Source: Polaribacter sp. SA4-10 (GTDB lineage Bacteria; Bacteroidota; Bacteroidia; Flavobacteriales; Flavobacteriaceae). Taken from it: a DNA stretch of 64,000 bases. Position 1 is the stretch's first letter. Each line of letters opens with the position of its first letter. Shown here piece by piece: positions 30,108 through 38,504 of this stretch. The position numbers and the translations under genes were made by a program. The stretch is taken from the NCBI RefSeq assembly GCF_002163835.1, contig NZ_CP019331.1, forward strand, positions 1,835,001-1,899,000. Reading direction: 5' to 3'. Under the pieces are notes generated by a model, which had not been told where the DNA came from, did no database searches, and saw only the letters and a program-made list of their open reading frames with translations.

Positions 30108-31283
30108 TTACGCTATAGCAATTTTTGAAATTTTATTTACTACGTGCATAATAGCATGAATATCATCATCCTTTACTTCTTTTTGCTTGTCTGCAGTTTC
30201 TAAAAAAGCTGAATAAGCAACATCTAACTGTACCTTAGTTAACTCGTAACCAATTTTCTTAGACCTATAAGCCAAAGCAGCTCTACCACTTCTTGCTGTT
30301 AAAACGATTGCACTTTCTGTAACACCAACATCTTCAGGGTCCATAATTTCATAGGTTTCTCTATTTTTTATAACGCCATCTTGATGAATTCCTGAACTAT
30401 GAGCAAATGCATTTGCTCCAACAATTGCTTTATTTGGCTGCACTGGCATTCCCATACTTTCACGAACCAATATACTTGTATCGTACAATAATTTTGTATT
30501 AATACTTGTTTCTAAATTTAAATAAGGGTGTTGTTTTAAAACCATTACAACTTCTTCTAAAGCTGTATTTCCTGCACGTTCTCCAATACCATTTATGGTA
30601 CATTCTATTTGACGTGCTCCATTAATTACGCCTGCAATTGAATTTGCTGTTGCCATTCCTAAATCATTATGACAATGACAAGAAAGAATTACATTTTCTA
30701 TTCCTCTCACGTTTTCTCTTAAATATTTTATTTTTGCTCCGTATTCTTCAGGCAAACAATATCCTGTTGTATCTGGAATATTTAAAACAGTTGCACCTGC
30801 TTTAATTACTTCTTCACAAACTCTTGCTAAATATTCATTATCAGTTCTCCCTGCATCTTCAGCATAAAACTCAACATCTTCTACAAAAGATTTTGCATAA
30901 GAAACTGCACCAATAGCACGTTCTATTACTTTTTCTCTAGTAGAGTTAAATTTGAATTTTATATGCGAATCACTTGTACCAATACCCGTGTGAATTCTTG
31001 GAAACTTTGCATATTTTAAAGCGGCTGCTGCAACTTTAATATCATTTTCTACAGCTCTAGTTAACCCACAAACTGTCGCATTTTTTATAATTTTCGCAAT
31101 TTCTGAAACCGAAGTAAAATCACCTGGACTAGAAACCGGAAAACCTGCTTCAATAACGTTTACACCTAGTAAATCTAATCTTTCAGCAATTACCAATTTT
31201 TGAGTTGTATCTAATTTACAACCCGGAACCTGTTCACCATCTCTAAGAGTGGTATCAAATATTTGTACTTTATTGTCTTGCAT
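30108..31283 (-). CDS. leuA: 2-isopropylmalate synthase, short form without regulatory domain
   Basis: A 391-residue HMGL-like TIM-barrel enzyme that joins acetyl-CoA to 2-oxoisovalerate. The N-terminal signature is [18 protein letters not shown], the metal-binding part is [13 protein letters not shown], and [17 protein letters not shown] follows. The subdomain after the barrel includes [11 protein letters not shown] and ends near residue 390. The LeuA allosteric dimer domain present in the roughly 510-residue enzymes is missing, so leucine feedback would have to act differently. Citramalate or homocitrate synthase are alternatives, but the adjacent leuB favours LeuA. Confidence 0.9.
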   Translation of the reverse strand: MQDNKVQIFDTTLRDGEQVPGCKLDTTQKLVIAERLDLLGVNVIEAGFPVSSPGDFTSVSEIAKIIKNATVCGLTRAVENDIKVAAAALKYAKFPRIHTGIGTSDSHIKFKFNSTREKVIERAIGAVSYAKSFVEDVEFYAEDAGRTDNEYLARVCEEVIKAGATVLNIPDTTGYCLPEEYGAKIKYLRENVRGIENVILSCHCHNDLGMATANSIAGVINGARQIECTINGIGERAGNTALEEVVMVLKQHPYLNLETSINTKLLYDTSILVRESMGMPVQPNKAIVGANAFAHSSGIHQDGVIKNRETYEIMDPEDVGVTESAIVLTARSGRAALAYRSKKIGYELTKVQLDVAYSAFLETADKQKEVKDDDIHAIMHVVNKISKIAIA

Positions 31284-31315
31284 AATTTCTGAAAAGATTA
31301 TCTTTATAATAAATT

Positions 31316-31323
31316 CAAATGTA
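31316..31323 (-). promoter_or_regulatory. Putative -7 element of leuA
   Basis: Minus-strand TACATTTG matches TAnnTTTG and lies 33 bases before the leuA start. No TTG sits at the ideal 19-base distance; one at 31337-31339 is 13 bases away. No Leu-rich leader peptide is visible here. Confidence 0.45.
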
Positions 31324-31417
31324 TATATTGCTTACTCAATAAGTATATTTATCCTAGTTGTCTATACGATTTCTAGTTCACTTTTAAAAAATATAATCAC
31401 CTAATAATCAGTTTATT

Positions 31418-32983
31418 ATGAGCAAAATCATTACATCAGCCAATCAACAAAATGATGCTCTTTTTGTTCTAATTAAGTCTTTAACCAAGTCTGAAAAGAG
31501 ACAATTTAACTTATATGTTGGTAGGTTAGGTGGAAATATTGACGCTAAATTCTTTTCACTATTTAAGTTTTTAGAAAAACTAAAAGTATATGATGAAAAA
31601 GTAATTATTGGTAGTGGAATTGTTTCTAAACAACAACTTTCTAATCTAAAGGCACATTTATACAAACAGATTTTAATTAGTCTTCGTTTAAATCCTGCGC
31701 ATAAAAATATACGAATTCAGATAAGAGAACAATTAGATTTTGCAACTGTTTTATACCAAAAAGGATTATACAAACAGAGTTTAAAATTGTTAGATAAAGC
31801 TAAAAATATGGCTTTAGATAATGAAGAAAAAAACATTGCTTATGAAATTGTTGAACTCGAAAAAGTAATTGAAACACAATATATTACAAGAAGTTTAAGC
31901 AATAGAGCGGGCCAACTCTCTATACAAGCAAAAGAATTAAGTCAGCAAAATGTAATTGCAAGCAAACTCTCTAATTTATCTCTTCAATTATATAGTCATT
32001 TATTACAAAACGGCTATGTTAAAAATAATGAGGAACTTGAATTTGTTAACGAATATTTCTATAGTAAACTGCCAAAATACGATTTTAAAACACTGGGTTT
32101 TAGAGAAAAATTATGGCTATATAAAGCACATCTGTGGTTCAGTTTTTTAACGCAAGATTTTTTACAGAGTTATAAATATGCAAAAAAATGGGTGGATTTA
32201 TTTAAGGAAAACAACAAGCTTATTGTTTTACATCCTGTTTTTTATTTAAAAGGGATAAATTACTTATTAGAAGCTTCTTTCTTTGTTCATAAATCCTCTA
32301 CTTTTAAACATGAATTGGCTTATTTTGAAAGTGAAATTGAGCAAAATAAAATACCTTTAAATACAAATACAGAGCTACTAATTTTCCTTTATTTATATTC
32401 TAATAAACTCCATTTACATTTCTTAGAAGGCACTTTTTCTGAAGGAGAATACCTGGTTGCTATTATTAACGATAAAATAAATAAATATCAGAATAGATTA
32501 GACGACCATTATGTTGTAATGCTCTATTATAAAATAGCTTGTTTGTATTTTGGAATGGGTAAAAACCAATTATGTATTACTTATTTACAAAAAATAATAC
32601 GCTCTAAAAACCTTGGTTCTGCAGAAGATTTACAATGTTTTGCACGTGTTTTAAACCTTATTGCTCATTATGAGTGTGGTTTAGATTATGATTTAGAAAA
32701 ACAGTTTATAGACACTTATAAATTCTTATTAAAAATGGAGAACTTACAAGAAGTTCAAAAAGAATTTATAACCTCTATTAGAGCTTTAAGTGATGTTTTT
32801 CCGCATGAAATAAAAAAAGAATTTAAAAAAATACATACTCGTCTAAAAAAATTCGAAAACCACCCGTATGAAAAAAGAGCTTTTCTTTATTTAGATATTT
32901 TATCTTGGCTAGAAAGTAAAATTGAAAACAAACCAATTGCTTTAATTATTAAAGAAAAATCGAATAGAGCGCGTAAAAAATAG
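31418..32983 (+). CDS. Conserved helical-repeat protein of unknown function
   Basis: A 521-residue protein without signal peptide or transmembrane segment. It begins with a helical region (FVLIKSLTKSEKRQFNLYVGR) resembling a domain I have seen in flavobacterial proteins of unknown function. The rest is almost entirely alpha-helical with TPR-like spacing (for example LYQKGLYKQSLKLLDKAKNMAL and KIACLYFGMGKNQLCITYLQKII), which suggests an alpha-solenoid for protein-protein contact. It ends in a basic tail (KEKSNRARKK). It is transcribed divergently from leuA and stands 100 bases before the thr leader region. No function is assigned. Confidence 0.75.
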   Translation: MSKIITSANQQNDALFVLIKSLTKSEKRQFNLYVGRLGGNIDAKFFSLFKFLEKLKVYDEKVIIGSGIVSKQQLSNLKAHLYKQILISLRLNPAHKNIRIQIREQLDFATVLYQKGLYKQSLKLLDKAKNMALDNEEKNIAYEIVELEKVIETQYITRSLSNRAGQLSIQAKELSQQNVIASKLSNLSLQLYSHLLQNGYVKNNEELEFVNEYFYSKLPKYDFKTLGFREKLWLYKAHLWFSFLTQDFLQSYKYAKKWVDLFKENNKLIVLHPVFYLKGINYLLEASFFVHKSSTFKHELAYFESEIEQNKIPLNTNTELLIFLYLYSNKLHLHFLEGTFSEGEYLVAIINDKINKYQNRLDDHYVVMLYYKIACLYFGMGKNQLCITYLQKIIRSKNLGSAEDLQCFARVLNLIAHYECGLDYDLEKQFIDTYKFLLKMENLQEVQKEFITSIRALSDVFPHEIKKEFKKIHTRLKKFENHPYEKRAFLYLDILSWLESKIENKPIALIIKEKSNRARKK

Positions 32984-33084
32984 ATAATTAACATTTTAAC
33001 ACTATTATTTCCATTAAAATCATATAAATTAACATGTAAGTCAAAATAAAGACTAATTAAAGTCTTCTAATTAAATAATAATAA

Positions 33085-33092
33085 TATTTTTG
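33085..33092 (+). promoter_or_regulatory. Putative -7 element of the thr operon
   Basis: TATTTTTG fits TAnnTTTG. It lies 65 bases before the Thr-rich leader peptide. A matching TTG about 19 bases upstream is not evident. Confidence 0.5.
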
Positions 33093-33156
33093 CCTTGTGA
33101 TTATTTCAAATTTAAATACAAATTCTTCTAAAACTAGTACTATAGTTGGTATTTCT

Positions 33157-33198
33157 ATGGAAAATAGTACTCGCACATCTACTACGATCACCCTTTAG
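33157..33198 (+). CDS. thrL: thr operon leader peptide
   Basis: A 13-codon frame, MENSTRTSTTITL, then TAG. Five of 13 residues are Thr and one is Ile, like E. coli ThrL. It lies 102 bases before thrA. The short hairpin ACCC/GGGT overlaps the stop, and the palindrome TTGTTTCGAAACAA lies further on, but no terminator with a proper U tract is visible, so the mechanism could be attenuation or translation control. The frame is open upstream to a GTG near 33097, which would give a longer Thr/Ser-rich peptide, but that codon is too close to the predicted transcript start. Confidence 0.65.
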   Translation: MENSTRTSTTITL

Positions 33199-33300
33199 GG
33201 GTTATTTCTATTTATATAAAATTAGGTCACTTATTGTTTCGAAACAACATCGGAACAAGCATATAAAAATTAATTTCAGTAACTATTTATCATTAATAAG

Positions 33301-35739
33301 ATGAAAGTATTAAAATTTGGCGGTTCTTCAGTCGCAAACTCAGAAAACATAAAAAAGGTTTTAGACATCATTTCTAAAGCTTCAAAAAGCCAAAAAGTTG
33401 CAGTTGTAGTTTCTGCTTTTGGAAAAACAACAAATAATTTATTAGCGGGTGCTACTGAAGCTTTAGAAGATATTGAATCCGCTAAAAAAACCTTAAATTC
33501 AATTAAAGAAGTACACTTTGAAGTAATTGATCACTTAATTATCAAAAACATAAAAGAAGTTGATAAAGAGGTTACTTATTTATTTGATCGATTAGCGTCT
33601 ATTTACTCAGGTATTTTTTTATTACAAGAATTATCTGACAAAACATTGGCTAAAGTTTCTAGTTTTGGCGAAAGACTTTCTTCCTACATCATCGCAAATG
33701 CTGCAAAAGAGTTATTTGATGCGAATCATAAAGAAAGTAGGGATTTAGTAATTACCAATGATGACTATTTAAATGCACAAGTAAATTTTAAAGCTACTAA
33801 TAAAAATATTATTTCATTTTTTAAAGAAAACAAACATCAAGTTACTATTTTAGGTGGGTTTATTTCTTCTAATATTGAAGGAGAAACAACTACTTTAGGA
33901 AGAGGTGGATCTGATTTTACCGCTTCCATTTATGCAGCTGCTTTAAATGCTGATGAATTACAAATCTGGACAGATGTTAGTGGCATGTATACTGCAAACC
34001 CAAGAGTTGTAAAACAAGCGTATCCTATTTCAGAAATTTCTTATGAAGAAGCAATGGAATTGTCTCATTTTGGTGCAAAAGTTTTATATCCACCAACAAT
34101 TCAACCTGCATTAAGAAAAGAAATCCCTATCAGAATTAAAAATACTTTTGACCCAGAAAGCGCTGGAACTTTAATTTGTAAGCATCCTGAAAACGGAAAT
34201 GAAGTTAAAGGAATTTCTCACATCGAAGACATTAGCTTAATTACTTTAGAAGGTGGTGGAATGATTGGAATTCCTGGTTTTTCTAAACGTTTGTTTGAAA
34301 CACTTTCTCTTCAAAAAATTAATGTCGTTTTTATTACGCAAGCTTCTTCAGAACATTCTATCTGTGTGGGTGTTTATGAAAACGATGCAAAAAAAGCAAA
34401 AGAACTTTTAGACGAAACTTTTAGCATAGAAATAGACAGGAAGAAAATAAAGCCAATTATTGTAGAAAATGATTTGGCAATTATTGCTGTTGTAGGTGAA
34501 AGCATGAAAAACCATCAAGGTTTAAGCGGACAAATGTTTAGCGCCTTAGGAAGGAATAATGTAAATATTAGAGCAATTGCGCAAGGTTCATCAGAAAAAA
34601 ATATCTCTGCTGTCATCAATAAATACAATGCAAAAAAAGCTTTAAACATTTTACATGAGCAATTTTTTGAAGAAAGAACAAAACAGTTAAACTTATTTGT
34701 AACGGGTGTAGGAAATGTTGGTGAGCGCTTTTTAGCACAATTACACCAACAAAAGAAATTCTTAAAAGAAAACCTGAAATTAAATATTAGAGTTATCGGA
34801 ATTGCAAATTCCAGAAAAATGGCTTTTGACAATCATGGTATCGATCTAAATAATTGGAAAGAAGCATTAGAAAACGGAGAACCTACAACGTTAGCTCTTT
34901 TTTATCAAAAAGTAAAAGAAGCAAACCATAGAAATAGTGTTTTTATAGATAATACTGCAAATCAGCAAGTTTCTGAAGTGTATGAAAGCTATTTACGCGA
35001 TAGTATTTCTGTAGTAACTTGTAACAAAATAGCGTGTGCTTCTAGTTTTGATAATTACAAAACTTTAAAACACGTTTCTAGAAAATACAATGCATCTTTC
35101 TTGTTTGAAACAAATGTTGGTGCAGGTTTACCAATTATAGACACCCTTAAAAATTTAATAAATTCTGGAGATCGCGTTCAAAAAATTCAGGCAGTTTTAT
35201 CTGGAAGTTTAAATTTTGTTTTCAATAACTTTAATGAAAATTCAACTTTTCATGATGTTGTTGCAGCTGCGCAGAAAGAAGGATACACAGAACCAGATCC
35301 TAAAATTGATTTAAGCGGTGTTGATGTTGCTCGTAAAATTTTAATTTTAGCGAGAGAAAGTGGTTATCAATTAGAATTAGAAGACATTGCTAACAATGCT
35401 TTTTTACCTGAAGACAGCTTAAAAACTGATACTAATGACACTTTTTACGCTTCACTTACAAAGAACGAAGCGCATTTTCAAAACATTTTTAAAGAAGCAA
35501 ATGACAAAGAGTGTCGCTTAAAATATGTGGCAGAATTTGTTGATGGAAAAGCCAATGTTGGTTTACAACACATTCCTTCAGATCATCCCTTTTATAATTT
35601 AGAAGGAAGTGATAATATTGTATTGTTTTTTACAGACAGGTATCCAGAGAACCCTTTAATCATAAAAGGCGCTGGAGCTGGTGCAGATGTTACTGCTTCT
35701 GGTATTTTTGCAGATGTAATTAGAATAGCGAATAAATAA
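33301..35739 (+). CDS. thrA: Bifunctional aspartate kinase / homoserine dehydrogenase
   Basis: An 812-residue fusion. The aspartokinase domain (1-290) starts MKVLKFGGSSVANSENIKKVL and has FGERLSSYI and TTLGRGGSDFTA. Two ACT modules follow (about 310-460, GMIGIPGFSKRLFETLSLQKINVVFITQASSEHSICV and QGSSEKNISAVIN), the site of threonine inhibition in related enzymes. The homoserine dehydrogenase part (about 465-812) has VTGVGNVGERFL, FETNVGAGLPIIDTL and the GYTEPDPKIDLSGVDVARKILILARE signature. It makes aspartyl phosphate and reduces aspartate semialdehyde to homoserine. It is the first gene of thrABC and sits behind a Thr-rich leader peptide. Confidence 0.97.
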   Translation: MKVLKFGGSSVANSENIKKVLDIISKASKSQKVAVVVSAFGKTTNNLLAGATEALEDIESAKKTLNSIKEVHFEVIDHLIIKNIKEVDKEVTYLFDRLASIYSGIFLLQELSDKTLAKVSSFGERLSSYIIANAAKELFDANHKESRDLVITNDDYLNAQVNFKATNKNIISFFKENKHQVTILGGFISSNIEGETTTLGRGGSDFTASIYAAALNADELQIWTDVSGMYTANPRVVKQAYPISEISYEEAMELSHFGAKVLYPPTIQPALRKEIPIRIKNTFDPESAGTLICKHPENGNEVKGISHIEDISLITLEGGGMIGIPGFSKRLFETLSLQKINVVFITQASSEHSICVGVYENDAKKAKELLDETFSIEIDRKKIKPIIVENDLAIIAVVGESMKNHQGLSGQMFSALGRNNVNIRAIAQGSSEKNISAVINKYNAKKALNILHEQFFEERTKQLNLFVTGVGNVGERFLAQLHQQKKFLKENLKLNIRVIGIANSRKMAFDNHGIDLNNWKEALENGEPTTLALFYQKVKEANHRNSVFIDNTANQQVSEVYESYLRDSISVVTCNKIACASSFDNYKTLKHVSRKYNASFLFETNVGAGLPIIDTLKNLINSGDRVQKIQAVLSGSLNFVFNNFNENSTFHDVVAAAQKEGYTEPDPKIDLSGVDVARKILILARESGYQLELEDIANNAFLPEDSLKTDTNDTFYASLTKNEAHFQNIFKEANDKECRLKYVAEFVDGKANVGLQHIPSDHPFYNLEGSDNIVLFFTDRYPENPLIIKGAGAGADVTASGIFADVIRIANK

Positions 35740-35740
35740 G

Positions 35741-35936
35741 TTGGCATTTCGCAGTCGCAGTCGCAGTCGCAGTCGCAGTTGGCAGTAGACAGTTGGCAGT
35801 AGCAGTAAGCAGTTAACAACTGACTGAGCACTGAACACTAAAAACTGAAAACTGAAAACTAAACACTGAGCACTGAACACTAAAAACTGAAAACTAAACA
35901 CTGAAAACTGAGCACTAAATACTGAATACTGAAATT
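35741..35936 (+). repeat. Simple repeats between thrA and thrB
   Basis: Five near-perfect CGCAGT hexamers are followed by degenerate TGGCAGTAG units, then by about 110 bases of alternating CTGAAAACTGAAAACT and CTGAGCACTGAACACTAAA units that run up to two bases before the thrB start. There is no conserved 25-40-base repeat with unique spacers, so this is not a CRISPR array. Copy number probably varies between strains and could alter coupling of thrA and thrB. Confidence 0.9.
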
Positions 35937-36866
35937 ATGGATTATTTAAAAATTTTCGCTCCTGCAACGGTTGCTAATGTTTCTTGCGGATTCGATTCTC
36001 TTGGTTTTGCTGTTGATGCAATTGGAGATGAAATGACGTTTACAAAAACAACTGAAAAAGGCGTGAAAATAACCAATATTACGGGTGCTGATTTAACCTA
36101 TAATGTTGATGAAAATGCAGCAAGTGCAGTTGTTAAAAAGGTTTTGGATGAAGCAAATGCCGATTTCGGAATTGAACTTACAATTCATAAAGGGTTTTCA
36201 CCCGGAAGCGGACTAGGAAGTTCTGCGGCAAGTGCTGCTGGTGCTGCTTTTGGTGCAAATCAATTATTAGGAAATATATATTCTGATTTAGAGTTGACAA
36301 AATTTGCCATGTTTGGGGAAGAAGTTGCTTGTGGAGCTCCTATTGCAGACAATGTTTCTGCAGCAATCTATGGTGGTTTCGTTTTAGTAAGAAGTTACGA
36401 ACCCTTAGAAATTATAAAACTACCTGTACCAAGTGAGTTGAGAGTGGTTGCAATTCATCCACAAATAGCAATAAAAACAAAAGACGCCAGAGATGTTTTA
36501 CCCACAGAAATTGCCTTAAAAGACGCAGTTACGCAATGGGCAAATGTTGGTGGTTTAATTAGTGGTTTATATACTGATAACTACAACTTAATCAGTAATT
36601 CTTTAGTAGATATCATTGCAGAACCTGCTCGTAAAGGCTTAATTCCGTTTTTTGATAACGTTAAAAATAGCGCACTAAAAGCGGGAGCTTTAGGTGCTGG
36701 AATTAGCGGTTCTGGTCCAACAATTTTTGCCTTATGTAAAGGTGATGAAGTTGCTAATACCGTTTACAAAAGCATTGAAGAAAGTTATAAAAATACTGGA
36801 ATTGATTTTGAAATGTTTATTTCAAAAGTAAATCACGAAGGAATAAAAATTAAAAATAGTTATTAG
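35937..36866 (+). CDS. thrB: Homoserine kinase
   Basis: A 309-residue GHMP kinase that phosphorylates homoserine. Motif 1 is IFAPATVANVSCGFDSLG; motif 2, the ATP-binding loop, is GFSPGSGLGSSAASAAGAAFGAN; motif 3 is GALGAGISGSGPTIFALC. Length is normal for the family. It is the second gene of thrABC; a stretch of simple repeats ends immediately before its ATG. Confidence 0.96.
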   Translation: MDYLKIFAPATVANVSCGFDSLGFAVDAIGDEMTFTKTTEKGVKITNITGADLTYNVDENAASAVVKKVLDEANADFGIELTIHKGFSPGSGLGSSAASAAGAAFGANQLLGNIYSDLELTKFAMFGEEVACGAPIADNVSAAIYGGFVLVRSYEPLEIIKLPVPSELRVVAIHPQIAIKTKDARDVLPTEIALKDAVTQWANVGGLISGLYTDNYNLISNSLVDIIAEPARKGLIPFFDNVKNSALKAGALGAGISGSGPTIFALCKGDEVANTVYKSIEESYKNTGIDFEMFISKVNHEGIKIKNSY

Positions 36867-36929
36867 TTTTAAATGTTTAGTGGTTAGTTTCCACTGCAAC
36901 TTAAAACTCAAAACCAAAAACTCTAAAGA

Positions 36930-38213
36930 ATGAACTACTACAGTTTACACCATAAATCACCAATATCAACTTTTAAAAACGCAGTTGTAGAAGGTTTAGC
37001 TAAAGATAGAGGTATCTATTTCCCAGATAATATCACGCCACTTTCAAAAGAATTTATTGCGAATATTTCTGAATACACACATCATGAAATTGCTTACGAA
37101 GTAATCAAGCAATTTGTAGGTGATGAAATTCCGACTGAAAAACTAAAAGACATTATTGCAAAAACAGTTTCTTTCGATTTTCCTTTGGTAAAGATTGATG
37201 ATAACATCGCTTCTCTAGAATTGTTTCACGGACCAACAATGGCTTTTAAAGATGTTGGCGCTAAATTTATGGCACAATGTTTAGAGTACTTCAATAAGGA
37301 TAGTGATGACGAAGTTACTGTTTTAGTAGCTACTTCTGGAGACACAGGAGGCGCTGTTGCAAATGGATTTTTAGGAGCAAAAGGCGTAAAGGTTGTTATT
37401 TTATATCCTTCAGGAAAAGTAAGTGATATTCAAGAAAAACAATTAACAACTTTAGGTCAGAATATTACTGCGCTAGAAGTTGATGGCGTTTTTGATGATT
37501 GCCAAGAAATGGTGAAAACCGCTTTTTTAGATGAAGAGATTACAAAAACATTAACCTCAGCAAACTCTATAAATGTTGCACGTTGGTTGCCACAAATGTT
37601 TTACTTCTTCTTTGCGTATAAAGAATTACATAAAAAACACAAAGAGTTAATTTTTTCGGTTCCTAGTGGAAACTTCGGAAACATTTGTGCAGGAATTATG
37701 GCACAGAAATTAGGGTTACCTATTAAACACTTTGTAGCAGCTACAAATATAAATGATACCGTTCCTAATTATTTAGTGGATGGAATCTACAAACCAAAAC
37801 TATCTAAAGCTACTATTTCTAACGCGATGGATGTTGGTAACCCAAGTAACTTCATTAGAATACAAGAATTGTTTAATAACGACTTAGAAACCCTTAAAAG
37901 GGCTTTTTCTTCTTATAGTTTTACGGATGATGAAACGCGAGAAACAATGAAAAAAATCTACACCAATTCTGGCTACGTTGCAGATCCTCATGGAGCTGTT
38001 GGTTATTTAGGTTTAAAAAAATACGGATTAAAAGAAAATGAGTTTGGTGTTTTTCTAGAAACAGCGCATCCCGTAAAATTTTTAGATGTTGTAGAAAAAA
38101 CGTTACCCGTTAAAGTAGAAATCCCTGAGCAAATTAAAAAAATAATAGACAATACTAAAGTGGCTATAAAAGCGACTAGTTACGAAGATTTAAAGGCTTA
38201 TTTGATGAAATAA
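36930..38213 (+). CDS. thrC: Threonine synthase
   Basis: A 427-residue PLP enzyme that converts phosphohomoserine to threonine. The PLP Lys is in HGPTMAFKDVGAKF, and ATSGDTGGAVANGF and SVPSGNFGNICAG form the cofactor cup. This is the longer class I type (E. coli-like, with an N-terminal YYSLHHKSP lead). It ends thrABC and is followed by a strong terminator. The last part of this gene and the terminator recur at 47741-47830. Confidence 0.96.
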   Translation: MNYYSLHHKSPISTFKNAVVEGLAKDRGIYFPDNITPLSKEFIANISEYTHHEIAYEVIKQFVGDEIPTEKLKDIIAKTVSFDFPLVKIDDNIASLELFHGPTMAFKDVGAKFMAQCLEYFNKDSDDEVTVLVATSGDTGGAVANGFLGAKGVKVVILYPSGKVSDIQEKQLTTLGQNITALEVDGVFDDCQEMVKTAFLDEEITKTLTSANSINVARWLPQMFYFFFAYKELHKKHKELIFSVPSGNFGNICAGIMAQKLGLPIKHFVAATNINDTVPNYLVDGIYKPKLSKATISNAMDVGNPSNFIRIQELFNNDLETLKRAFSSYSFTDDETRETMKKIYTNSGYVADPHGAVGYLGLKKYGLKENEFGVFLETAHPVKFLDVVEKTLPVKVEIPEQIKKIIDNTKVAIKATSYEDLKAYLMK

Positions 38214-38275
38214 TCAAATACGGTACTTCTATAAAAGAAAAAAATCCTAACAATTTATATTGTTAGGATTTTTTT
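38188..38275 (+). repeat. Direct repeat, copy 1: 3' end of thrC with terminator
   Basis: From ATTTAAAGGC in the last codons of thrC through its terminator. The copy at 47741-47830 differs at two positions and in the length of the final T run. The two copies flank about 9.5 kb of accessory DNA. Confidence 0.9.
38239..38275 (+). terminator. Terminator of thrABC
   Basis: AATCCTAACAA (38243-38253) pairs with TTGTTAGGATT (38260-38270), followed by a run of Ts ending at 38275. Stem of 11 perfect pairs, 26 bases after the thrC stop. Confidence 0.92.
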
Positions 38276-38323
38276 GCTGTTATACAAATTAATAAACTGT
38301 TTTTTATTAATTTTAAAGAATGG

Positions 38324-38491
38324 CTAAAAACCTTCCCCAGGTGCTATTGGTGACGATGCTTGCGCACTTAGCGGGCTTAAGATTAAAAATGTTCCCAATG
38401 CTGTTAGCGCTGCATATTTGCCACAATTACCCAATTTTTTTATAGCTTCTTTTCTTGAAATAGCTTCGGTACTCTGTTTTATTTGTTGCAT
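38324..38491 (-). CDS. Small exported peptide with Tat-like N-terminus
   Basis: A 55-residue frame starting MQQIKQSTEAISRKEAIKKL. SRKEAIKKLG resembles the SRR-x-F/A-K-K-x-G start of twin-arginine signal peptides, followed by a hydrophobic stretch (YAALTALGTFLILSPLSA) and the putative cleavage site SAQA, leaving only SSPIAPGEGF. It begins 14 bases after the stop of the large T9SS cargo gene on the same strand, so the two are probably co-transcribed. I recall similar short SRKEAIKK...AQA proteins beside flavobacterial cargo genes, but no function is known to me. Confidence 0.6.
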   Translation of the reverse strand: MQQIKQSTEAISRKEAIKKLGNCGKYAALTALGTFLILSPLSAQASSPIAPGEGF

Positions 38492-38504
38492 ACTATGTAT
38501 TGAT

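Noticed and set aside
33097..33156. Longer thr leader peptide from a GTG
   Set aside because: The codon would be at the predicted transcript start, leaving no ribosome site, although the frame is Thr/Ser-rich.
35592..35901. Two overlapping minus-strand frames with strings of alternating residues between thrA and thrB
   Set aside because: They are translations of the CGCAGT and CTGAAAACT simple repeats in the wrong strand.
35741..35936. Possible CRISPR array
   Set aside because: Units are 6-20 bases and degenerate, there are no unique spacers and no cas genes.
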